This document shows, in pieces, positions 32,114-40,225 of a stretch of 64,000 nt of DNA (positions within the stretch are counted from its first letter, which is position 1; each line of letters begins with the position of its first letter). Origin of the DNA: Paracoccus luteus (GTDB taxonomy: Bacteria; Pseudomonadota; Alphaproteobacteria; Rhodobacterales; Rhodobacteraceae). Under the pieces are notes generated by a model that searched no databases, was not told where the DNA came from, and saw nothing but the letters and a program-made list of their open reading frames with translations. The position numbers and the translations under genes were made by a program. Where the stretch lies: contig NZ_SDEA01000007.1 in the NCBI RefSeq assembly GCF_004522155.1, forward strand, positions 89,153-153,152, written 5' to 3'.

Positions 32114-34674
32114 TCGCCCGCGCGCGCCGGTTGTTCCAGAAATACCTGCGCCAGCATCTGGCCGCGACCGCGCGGGGCGTGCCGCTGAAGGATCCCGGCG
32201 GCGCGCTGCTGGGCTATGTGGACGAGGTCCGCTATCAGGCGGGCCGCGTCCATGTCACCGGCTGGTGCGTCGCGGGGCGGCTGGCGCTGGTCGCCGCCGG
32301 ATCGGTCAAGCCTGTCCACCGCACGGTGCAGCGCCCGGACGTGGCGCAGGCGCGTCCCGACCTTGTCGCCCACAGCGGCCCGCAGGTCGGCTTTGCCGCC
32401 GATCTGATGTGGTCCGGCGGGCCGGTGTCGCTGGCGATCCGCCTGCCGGCGACCGCCGACGCGGGGGCGCGCGACCTGCATGTTCCCCTGCCCTTGCCCG
32501 ACGCGCGGGTGCTGCGCGCCGGACGCCAGCGCGCGCTGCGCCGCTTTGCGGTGACCGCGCTGCGGGTCGGCTCCGGCGTGGCCATCGACATGGCGCGCGG
32601 GCGCGACCCCGACGTGGGATTGCTGCGCCGGCGCTTTGGGCTGGGCGCGGGGGCGGGCGTCCTGTCGCGGACAATCGGCGACGGCCTGTTCGCGACGGCG
32701 CCCCCCGCCGTTCCTGCGACGGACGGCATCACCATCGTCCTGCCCGTCTATAACGCCTTTGACCTGCTGCCCCAGACCTTGCGCCGGGTCGATGCCCACA
32801 CCGACCTGCCCTGGCACCTGATCGCGGTCGAGGATCGGTCCACCGATCCCGCCGTGCGCCCGTGGCTGCGCGACTGGGCCGCCGCGCGCCCCGACCGGGT
32901 GACGCTGGTGGAAAACGACATCAACCTGGGCTTTATCGGCAGCGTCAACCGCGCGCTGGCGCTGGCGCCCGCGGGCCGTCCGGTGGTGCTGCTGAACAGC
33001 GACGCGCTGGTGCCGGCGGACTGGGCCTCGCGGCTGGTGGGCCCGATCCTGTCCGATCCGGGCGTCGCCAGCGTGACGCCCATGTCGAACGACGCCACCA
33101 TCTTCAGCGTGCCCGACATCGCGTTGAGCCGCGCCATCGCGGAGGGCCAGGCGGACCGCATCGACGCCACGGCGCGCACCCTGAACCCCCTGCTGGCCGC
33201 CGAGGCGCCGACCGGCGTCGGGTTCTGCATGGCGCTGTCGCCCGCCGCGCTGGCCGCCGTGCCGCAGCTGGACCCGGTCTTCGGCAAGGGTTACGGCGAA
33301 GAGGTGGACTGGTGCCAGCGCACCCGCGCGCTGGGGATGCGCCACGTCGGCATCCCCAACCTGTTCGTCGAACACCGCGGCGGCCAGTCCTTTGGCAACG
33401 AGGTCAAGGCCGCGGCGATGCTGGCCAGCGGGCGCATCATCACCTCGCGCTATCCGCACTTTGACCTCGACGTGCAGGAGTTCATCGCCGCCGACCCGCT
33501 GGCGGACGCGCGGCTGGCGCTGGGGCTGGCATGGGCGGCGGGCGCCGCGCCGGACGACCGCGTGTCGGTCTATGTCGGCCATTCGCTGGGCGGCGGCGCG
33601 GAAAGCTGGCTGGCGGGCGCGATTGCCGCCGACCTGGAAGGCGGCCGCCCGGCGGTCGTGCTGCGGCTGGGCGGGCCGGTCCGCTTCGGGATCGAGCTGC
33701 ACAGCGACGCGGGCGTGACGCGGGGCGCGACCGATTCGGCCGCCGTGCTGGCGCGGCTGCTGGCGCCGCTGGCCGGGCAGCGCGTCGTCTATTCCTGCGG
33801 CGTCGGCGATCCGGCGGGGATCGAGATCCCGGGCCTGCTGCTGCGGCTGGCGGGCGCCGACGCCGAGATCCGGGTGCTGTTCCACGATTACTGGCCGGTC
33901 AGCCCCTCCTATACGCTGGTCGATGCCGACGGGGTGTTCCGCGGCGTGCCGCTGCCCGGCCGGGCAGACCCGGCCCACCGCGCCCGCACGGTCGGGGGGG
34001 ATGAGGTCACGCTGGCCGCATGGCAGGCCGCGTGGGGCCGTCTGGTCGCCGCCGCGCGGCAGGTCGTGGTGTTTTCCCACGACAGCGCGCGGATCGTCCG
34101 GGCGGTCTGGCCCGATGCCCCGCTGGCCGTGCATCCGCACAGCCTGGCGATCCCCGATCTGGCGGTGGACACCGGCGACTGGGGCGCCGACCGGCCGGGC
34201 ACCATCGCCGTTCTGGGCGCCATCGGGGTCCACAAGGGGGCGGAGTATGTCTGTCAGGTCGCCGCCGACTTTGCGCGCCGCCCCGGCGCCCCCCGGCTGA
34301 TCGTGATCGGCGAGTTCGACATGGCCTTTCCCCTGCCCGGCAGCGTCGCCGTCACCGGCCGCTATCACGTCGAGGATTTGCCCGCCCTGATCCGCCGCCA
34401 TCGCGTGCAAGCGTGGCTGATGCCGTCCATCGTCCCCGAGACGTTTTCATTCACCACCCACGAGATGCTGGCGACCGGCCTGCCGGTCATGGCCTTTGAC
34501 CTTGGCGCGCAGGGTGACGCCGTGGCGCAGGCCCCGCGCGGGCACATCCTGCCCGACCGCAGGCCGGACACGCTGTTGGCGACATTCCTGCAGGCGACGC
34601 GCGGCCCGGCGGACCGCGCGACGGGTCAGGACGGCGGCAGCAGCGATTCGACCAGCGACATCAGGTCGCGGTAA
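32110..34674 (+). CDS. bifunctional GT2-GT4 glycosyltransferase
   Basis: The 854-residue product joins three parts. The N-terminal part (about 1-200) is beta-rich with GYVDEVRYQAGRVHVTGWC. A family-2 domain (about 208-450) has ITIVLPVYNAFDLLP, LIAVEDRSTDP, NDINLGFIGSVNRAL, VVLLNSDALVP and the acidic GKGYGEEVDWCQR. A GT-B-like C-terminal half (about 490-840) has VYVGHSLGGGAESW, IAVLGAIGVHKGAEYV and MPSIVPETFSFTTHEMLATG with the donor Glu. Two glycosyltransferase units on one chain suggest two successive sugar additions. The 3' end overlaps the convergent sulfotransferase by 49 bp. Confidence 0.83.
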   Translation: MIARARRLFQKYLRQHLAATARGVPLKDPGGALLGYVDEVRYQAGRVHVTGWCVAGRLALVAAGSVKPVHRTVQRPDVAQARPDLVAHSGPQVGFAADLMWSGGPVSLAIRLPATADAGARDLHVPLPLPDARVLRAGRQRALRRFAVTALRVGSGVAIDMARGRDPDVGLLRRRFGLGAGAGVLSRTIGDGLFATAPPAVPATDGITIVLPVYNAFDLLPQTLRRVDAHTDLPWHLIAVEDRSTDPAVRPWLRDWAAARPDRVTLVENDINLGFIGSVNRALALAPAGRPVVLLNSDALVPADWASRLVGPILSDPGVASVTPMSNDATIFSVPDIALSRAIAEGQADRIDATARTLNPLLAAEAPTGVGFCMALSPAALAAVPQLDPVFGKGYGEEVDWCQRTRALGMRHVGIPNLFVEHRGGQSFGNEVKAAAMLASGRIITSRYPHFDLDVQEFIAADPLADARLALGLAWAAGAAPDDRVSVYVGHSLGGGAESWLAGAIAADLEGGRPAVVLRLGGPVRFGIELHSDAGVTRGATDSAAVLARLLAPLAGQRVVYSCGVGDPAGIEIPGLLLRLAGADAEIRVLFHDYWPVSPSYTLVDADGVFRGVPLPGRADPAHRARTVGGDEVTLAAWQAAWGRLVAAARQVVVFSHDSARIVRAVWPDAPLAVHPHSLAIPDLAVDTGDWGADRPGTIAVLGAIGVHKGAEYVCQVAADFARRPGAPRLIVIGEFDMAFPLPGSVAVTGRYHVEDLPALIRRHRVQAWLMPSIVPETFSFTTHEMLATGLPVMAFDLGAQGDAVAQAPRGHILPDRRPDTLLATFLQATRGPADRATGQDGGSSDSTSDIRSR

Positions 34675-35576
34675 CTCACGCTGGGGGCGGGCGCGGCCGC
34701 GGCATCGGCCCTGGCCGGGACAAGCCGGTCCACCGTATAGGGGTTCGCCCGGCCCAGCCGCTGGAACAGCGCGTCGCATTCCGGCTGCATCGTGGCCACG
34801 ATCGACCGGCGCGCCTCGTCCGGCAGGGTCCGCAGCGGCGCATCGGCAAACTGGCGCAGGGCTGCGGCATAAAGCCGGGGCTGCCGGTCGGCGGCCATGC
34901 CGAACGCCTTGGCCATCCGCATCAGCTCGACCACGGTGCCCGGCACGCTGGGGTTGAACGCGGATGCGCCCCCTTGCGGAACGACCATGCCCAGCTGGGC
35001 GAAAAAGCTGGCGACGGGCGGGCTCTCTTCATAGGTATAGACCGACAGCGCGGACGCACCGAAGGCGTCGATCCATTTCCCCAGCTGCTGGCCATAGGCG
35101 ATGTCGGGGTCGATCAGCCGCGGATTGGCGACGAAATGGTCCAGCATCCGCGCAAAGCCGTTGTTCGGCGTCTTGGCCTTTTGGTTATAGATCGACAGCA
35201 GCATGTCGTCGGGCCGGCGCACGCAGGCGACGATGCGGATGCTGTCCGCCACAAGATTGCCCTTCAGCAGCTCAAGCGACGCGGCCGGCATGGTGAACAG
35301 CTCTTCGCTGGACACAAGCACCCGCTTGCCCCGGTTGGCGGCCAGCACGGCGTTGATGCCCGCGATCTCGGCCAGCGGGTCGGGCACGTCGCGCGCGGTC
35401 GGGTCCGTCATCCGCTTCAGCCCGAACGCCAGCCGGTGCTGGGCGAACTGGAACCACGCGATGCGCGGATAGACGACATTCGCCCGCGCCAGCGCGCCGG
35501 CCGATTCGGCCAGCAGTTTCTGGATGGTCGTGGTGGCCGTCTTGTGCGCACCGATATGCAGGATCAGTTCCGACAT
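34626..35576 (-). CDS. sulfotransferase-fold protein
   Basis: The 316-residue product starts with MSELILHIGAHKTATTTIQKLL, a phosphosulfate-binding loop similar to that of the protein encoded at 29937. RIVACVRRPDDMLLSIYNQKAK near 118 is the expected 3'-phosphate-binding part. It is the third sulfotransferase-fold gene within 6 kb. The ATG at 35576 is preceded by GAGGCGG; ATG 35606 is an alternative. It probably sulfates the polymer at another position. The gene ends inside the 3' end of the convergent glycosyltransferase gene. Confidence 0.78.
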   Translation of the reverse strand: MSELILHIGAHKTATTTIQKLLAESAGALARANVVYPRIAWFQFAQHRLAFGLKRMTDPTARDVPDPLAEIAGINAVLAANRGKRVLVSSEELFTMPAASLELLKGNLVADSIRIVACVRRPDDMLLSIYNQKAKTPNNGFARMLDHFVANPRLIDPDIAYGQQLGKWIDAFGASALSVYTYEESPPVASFFAQLGMVVPQGGASAFNPSVPGTVVELMRMAKAFGMAADRQPRLYAAALRQFADAPLRTLPDEARRSIVATMQPECDALFQRLGRANPYTVDRLVPARADAAAAPAPSVSYRDLMSLVESLLPPS

Positions 35577-35765
35577 CGCCGCCTCGTTCGTGACTGGGGC
35601 GTTCATAGGCGGCCCGGCCGCCGGACGCCACCATTCAGCGGCAAGGCCCCGCCGGGCGGTGCCGCCCGCGTGGGGCGGCTGGTGGGGGCGAAGCACACGG
35701 CACCGCTGGGCCGTCGGGGCGGCGGGCACCTGCCTTGCCGCAACCCCAGGCCCGACGAAATCCGC

Positions 35766-35794
35766 TTGACGCCTCCGCCGCGCGGCCCTAAATC
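35766..35794 (+). promoter_or_regulatory. promoter of tRNA-Met
   Basis: TTGACG (35766-35771), a 17-base spacer and TAAATC (35789-35794) lie 26 bases before the mature tRNA start, the expected distance for a stable-RNA promoter. Confidence 0.6.
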
Positions 35795-35820
35795 CCCCGC
35801 ACCCGAGGACTCGGTTCTGG

Positions 35821-35897
35821 GGCGGAGTAGCTCAGCTGGTTAGAGCAGCGGAATCATAATCCGCGTGTCGGGGGTTCAAATCCCTCCTCCGCTACCA
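35821..35897 (+). tRNA. tRNA-Met (anticodon CAT)
   Basis: The 77-base gene folds as a complete cloverleaf. The acceptor is GGCGGAG/CTCCGCT with one terminal G:U, the D arm contains AGCTCAGCTGGTTAGAGC, the anticodon stem is GCGGA/TCCGC around AT-CAT-AA, the T arm is GGGGGTTCAAATCCCTC, and the CCA end is encoded. Loop and stem sequences look like the elongator methionine tRNA. An Ile2 tRNA with modified CAT is possible but less like this sequence. It marks the right border of the polysaccharide locus. Confidence 0.95.
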
Positions 35898-36210
35898 CCC
35901 CCCCTCGTTGGCGCGTCTCCGCAAGTTCGCAGAGGCTGTGGCAGCAGACACGCCGATGCGACGGACCGTCTTGAACCGCTTCACGGCGTTCGTCATACTG
36001 GTCCGCACAGCCGCAGGGCAAGTATGTCCGGGAAAAGGAAAACTGCGCACCATCCGATTTGCGCAACAATGCATTTCCTGTGGCAAAAAGATTGCACAAG
36101 GGGCATTTGCGGCGATGCGCGAACGCGGAAGGCTTCGTCGGAAAATACGCAAGATTGCCGCAATCGGAACCGATTGGCGCGAATGTAAACGGCAGAAGGT
36201 GGCTTGATAA
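35898..36210. other. tRNA-downstream gap with altered composition
   Basis: I see no credible gene here. From about 36000 the base composition falls well below that of the flanking DNA and continues low into the Hint gene. A 99-codon open frame (35908-36207, TTG start) lacks a family match. No integrase gene and no exact copy of the tRNA 3' end were noticed nearby. Confidence 0.5.
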
Positions 36211-37407
36211 ATGCCCTCGATCGATATTGTCCGGCGCGACGAGAACCCGCATGAAACCGTCAATGGCATTCGCGACGATACCAACTCGCGCGGGGTCGAT
36301 CTGGAAGGCGCCCGGATCACGGTCACATATGTGGACGGCTCTACCGAAATCCTGACGTGGCATGCGCGGGACTCATACACCTATGGCGGCGCCACCGGCA
36401 CGGACATCGAAATGTCCTTCGGCTTCGACTGGCATGAGCTGTCCACGACGAAGGCTTTAAGCTCGCTGGAAATCGACCTGCAGCCCGCAAGCTCGGTGTT
36501 CGACACGACCTTGGATAGCGGCGATTATCCGGATGGCAATTCAACGCCCACTTCCCTGAATGGCTATCCGTTCAGGTTGGCCCCTGAATATGAAGAAATC
36601 ACCGGCGGCCTGACAGTGACATATTCAGGGATCGTCAACCTGACGGGAAGCCCGGCCGTGGGCGATCTTTACACGACGATGGTTGTTGATTTCTCTCAGC
36701 TTCCGGGGGGCGGCCTTCTGGGGGGTCTTAGGTGGAACTCCGACATCGACACGATGAGGGATGCCGGTGACCTGGTGCCATCCGGGGTGACCTGTATCGT
36801 CCGCGGAACATTGATCACCACGGATCGCGGCGATGTGCCCATCGAGGATCTGGAATCAGGCTGCAGGATACTGACCCAGGATCATGGTTTCCAGGAACTC
36901 GTATCAACGATGAGCCGGGTCGTGGGAACCAATGAGCTGCGCAGAAATGCAAAGCTTTATCCGGTGCGGATCACGGCTGGCGCGTTGGGTTCAGGGCTGC
37001 CTGAACGAGATCTGGTCGTGTCGCGCCAGCACCGAATGGTCGTGAAGTCCGATATTGCCAAACGCATGTTCGGGTCGGAAACCGTTCTTGTCGCCGCAAT
37101 AAGATTGACCGAGTTGCCGGGAATCTTTGTGGACAGCGCCATCGAGCGCGTCGAGTATTTCCACCTCATCTTCAAGAATCATGAAGTGATATTCGCCGAA
37201 GGCACGCCGACCGAGAGCTTTCTGATGAACTTCGAAACGCAAAAGACCCTGAGCAAGGCGCAGCGGGACGAGTTTCTGTCACTGTTTCCGAAGGTTGGCG
37301 AAGTCGCCTACCCCGGGGCGCCAGCACATGCAATTCCATCGCGCATGCTGCAAAAGGAACTGGTCCGGCGGCATGTGAAGAACGCAAAAAATATCCTTTC
37401 CCTATAG
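36211..37407 (+). CDS. Hint-domain protein
   Basis: The 398-residue product has a C-terminal Hint (Hedgehog/intein) module starting at about residue 193. It contains TCIVRGTLITTDRGDVPIEDL, with the Cys and GTxI pattern of the N-terminal Hint block, and VSRQHRMVV about 75 residues later, which supplies the His of block B. Proteins like this, often secreted, are common in Rhodobacterales. The first 190 residues are acidic and Thr/Ser/Gly-rich, with no signal peptide and no family I know. AAGGTGG precedes the ATG by 8 bases. Codon and base usage are clearly less GC-rich than the neighbours, which fits horizontal transfer beside a tRNA gene. It is probably an exported, possibly self-processing protein. 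Confidence 0.78.
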   Translation: MPSIDIVRRDENPHETVNGIRDDTNSRGVDLEGARITVTYVDGSTEILTWHARDSYTYGGATGTDIEMSFGFDWHELSTTKALSSLEIDLQPASSVFDTTLDSGDYPDGNSTPTSLNGYPFRLAPEYEEITGGLTVTYSGIVNLTGSPAVGDLYTTMVVDFSQLPGGGLLGGLRWNSDIDTMRDAGDLVPSGVTCIVRGTLITTDRGDVPIEDLESGCRILTQDHGFQELVSTMSRVVGTNELRRNAKLYPVRITAGALGSGLPERDLVVSRQHRMVVKSDIAKRMFGSETVLVAAIRLTELPGIFVDSAIERVEYFHLIFKNHEVIFAEGTPTESFLMNFETQKTLSKAQRDEFLSLFPKVGEVAYPGAPAHAIPSRMLQKELVRRHVKNAKNILSL

Positions 37408-37754
37408 CTGGACATCAAGGCTGACATCGTCATATCGGCAAGGCCAGATTGCATTCCAGGGTTCAACCCGCCCTGGATTCTACGGGGTCAGATCGGGTTG
37501 ATTTCCTGTTCTTCGCTCGCGGTCATGCCCGCAGCGTCATGGCTGATGGGGGGACGGTCACAACGCCCTGCGCGAAACGGAAGCGTTGCGCCGACCGCCC
37601 ATCATCCGGCTGCATCTGCAGAACCTGTGTCTGCGCGGGCAGGCAAGGGAAAGCCGCCGGTCTTAGCGTGTGACACCCGCGACAAAAAATCCTGCGGCGG
37701 ACGGAACGGCATGTCACGCCGGTCGTTGACGTGGACCAACGACGGGGGCCGCAG
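37408..37754. other. intergenic region with one hairpin, no gene recognised
   Basis: Short open frames here overlap each other and carry no recognisable motif. A stem CCAGGG (37456-37461) / CCCTGG (37471-37476) about 50 bases after the Hint gene stop may be a weak terminator; no T-run follows. The rest looks like non-coding or decayed DNA. Confidence 0.4.
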
Positions 37755-38129
37755 ATGGACGACGAACGGGTCTGGCGCTTTGAAGAGAGCCTGTGGCGCG
37801 CAAGCGACGAACGCTATCACCAGCGGGTCGATGCCGACTGCATCATGTCGCTGAGCCGCGCACCGCATGTCTTTGCCGGGCGCGCGGCCGTCGATGCGGT
37901 CAGCCAGACGCCGGAATGGGACGAGGTTTCGTTCTCGGACCGCGCGGTGCGGCGCCCGGAAGAAGGGCTGATCGTCATCGGCTATCGCGTGGCCACGACC
38001 AAGGGCGAAGCCCGCTTCGCCGCCGCCTGCACCTCGGTCTATCGCCGTCGCGGGCATGACGACTGGACGGTGGTCCAGCATGCCCAGATCCCCCTTGAAC
38101 ACCAGCCGGAGACGCCCGATGCCCGATGA
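37755..38129 (+). CDS. NTF2-like (SnoaL/DUF4440-type) protein
   Basis: The 124-residue product has the size and pattern of NTF2-fold proteins: an N-terminal helix ERVWRFEESLWRASDERYHQRVDADCIM, FAGRAAVDAV, then beta strands ending VYRRRGHDDWTVVQHAQIPL. Such proteins can be small ligand-binding or unknown enzymes. GGGGG precedes the ATG at 37755. It overlaps the next gene by 11 bp, so the two form a unit. Fold assignment is by pattern only. Confidence 0.65.
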   Translation: MDDERVWRFEESLWRASDERYHQRVDADCIMSLSRAPHVFAGRAAVDAVSQTPEWDEVSFSDRAVRRPEEGLIVIGYRVATTKGEARFAAACTSVYRRRGHDDWTVVQHAQIPLEHQPETPDAR

Positions 38130-38598
38130 CAAGCAGATCGAAGCCCGCTTCTGGAAGGCGCTGAGGTCCGACCCGGTGATGATGCTGGGCGTGGACGGCG
38201 TCGAGGACGGCTTTGCCCGCCCGATGGCCGCCCAGATCGACCAGGACCGCAGCCCGATCTGGTTCTTCGCGTCGTCCGACAACCATATCGTGGATGCGGT
38301 GCGCGAGGGCCGCCGGGCGATTGCGACGGTGGCCATCAAGGGAGACCTCTACGCATCCGTCCGCGGGAACCTGTCCGTCTCGCAGGACCGCGCCATGATC
38401 GACAAGCTGTGGAACCCGCAGGCAAGCGCGTGGTTCGAGAACGGCAAGGACGACCCCAAGCTGCGGCTGCTGCGGCTGGACGCCGAACAGGCGGAAATCT
38501 GGCTTGACGGGTCAAGCCTGGTCGCCGGGGTCAAGTCGCTGCTGGGGATCGATCCGAAAAAGGACGACAAGGACGATCAGGCGACGGTTCCGCTTTGA
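38119..38598 (+). CDS. pyridoxamine 5'-phosphate oxidase-fold protein (general stress protein 26-like)
   Basis: The 159-residue product matches the flavin-binding split-barrel group related to general stress protein 26. It has FWKALRSDPVMMLGVDG, ARPMAAQIDQDRSPIWFFASSDNH and WFENGKDDPKLRLLRLDAEQAEIW in order. It probably binds FMN or a deazaflavin and may have a stress role. The ATG at 38119 lies inside the end of the upstream gene, with GGAGA in front. The frame is open further upstream but conservation starts here. Confidence 0.8.
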   Translation: MPDDKQIEARFWKALRSDPVMMLGVDGVEDGFARPMAAQIDQDRSPIWFFASSDNHIVDAVREGRRAIATVAIKGDLYASVRGNLSVSQDRAMIDKLWNPQASAWFENGKDDPKLRLLRLDAEQAEIWLDGSSLVAGVKSLLGIDPKKDDKDDQATVPL

Positions 38599-38802
38599 CC
38601 GGCGGGGCGCGGGAACGCGGCTGGCGCCGCCGCGCGTCCCCGACGGCTGCGATGTCGCGGGCGTCCGGGTCGCGGGCATCGCCGCTAAACGACGGCCCGG
38701 CCCAAGGTCGGGCGGCGCACTGAGCCGGAGATGGCCAAGCGACCGCGCGTCCGGCGTATCGCGGCGTCTCGCCAGACCCGACTTCGCGTGGTCGCCGGGC
38801 GA

Positions 38803-39453
38803 TCACCGGGCGGCGATGCAGCCGCCGTCGCAGGCCCCGAGGCTGTCCACGAACGCCAGCACCGACGGTCCGATCGCCTCGACCACCGCCTTGACGCCCC
38901 GCGCGTTCGGATGGATGCCATCGGGCTGCATCAGCGCCCGCGGCTGGGGCGCCGCCATGACGCCGGCCAGCATCGACGGGATCACGGGGATGTCGTAGGC
39001 CGCGGCAAGATCGGTATAGATGGCGTTGAACGCCCGTCGATAGTCGCCGCCGTAATTCGCGGGCGCCTCGATCCCGATCAGCATGGCGTCCACGTCCGCA
39101 TCGCGCGCGGCGTCGAGGATGCCCGACAGGTTTGCGCGCGTCACCGCCGGGTCGATCCCGCGCAGCAGGTCGTTGCCGCCAAGCGCCACGATCAGCCCGT
39201 CCACCTCGGGGGTCAGGGTCCACGCTGCGCGGCCAAGCCCGCCCGCCGTGGTGTCGCCCGACACCCCCGCGTTGACAAGGGTGACGTCGGCGCCCCGGTC
39301 GCGCAGCCACGCCTGAAGCTGCGGGACCAGCCCGGCCCTTTGCGGCAGGCCATAGCCCTGCGTCAGGCTGTCCCCCAGGGCGGCCACCGTCACCGGCTGG
39401 GCCGCCGCCGGCAGGGCGGTCAGGAACGTGATGGCAAGCGCGCGGGCAAGCAT
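38803..39453 (-). CDS. tesA: TesA-like SGNH arylesterase/lysophospholipase
   Basis: The 216-residue product has a signal peptide (residues 1-19, ending LPAAA) and the SGNH blocks VAALGDSLTQGYG, VNAGVSGDTTAGG, IVALGGNDLLRG and PDGIHPNARG. That gives the Ser-Gly-Asn-His set of TesA, a periplasmic thioesterase I / lysophospholipase L1. It diverges from the ABC transporter genes, the same tesA-ybbA-ybbP arrangement as in E. coli. AGAGGT precedes the ATG. Family is certain; the natural substrate is not. Confidence 0.88.
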   Translation of the reverse strand: MLARALAITFLTALPAAAQPVTVAALGDSLTQGYGLPQRAGLVPQLQAWLRDRGADVTLVNAGVSGDTTAGGLGRAAWTLTPEVDGLIVALGGNDLLRGIDPAVTRANLSGILDAARDADVDAMLIGIEAPANYGGDYRRAFNAIYTDLAAAYDIPVIPSMLAGVMAAPQPRALMQPDGIHPNARGVKAVVEAIGPSVLAFVDSLGACDGGCIAAR

Positions 39454-39547
39454 TGCGGACCTCTGGGTTTCCTGTGATCGGTGCCGTGCTGGCACCGTGC
39501 CGCCGTCTTTTTCCCCGGCCCTGCCGGAACTGTCAAAGGAACGCACG

Positions 39548-40221
<674 letters not shown>

Positions 40222-40225
<4 letters not shown>

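Noticed and set aside
35908..36207. 99-codon plus-strand ORF after the tRNA
   Set aside because: TTG start without a good ribosome site, no family recognised, and its first part overlaps antisense open frames; left as non-coding.
35854..36363. Minus-strand ORF ending VAEEGFEPPTRGL across the tRNA
   Set aside because: This is the familiar false translation of antisense tRNA sequence; the rest has no motif and lies in a gap of altered composition.
37449..37673. Small plus-strand ORF in the gap after the Hint gene
   Set aside because: Overlaps other equally long frames, lacks a ribosome site and shows no motif.
35821..38000. Integrated element with tRNA att sites
   Set aside because: I looked for a second copy of the tRNA 3' end and for an integrase or transposase gene and saw none.
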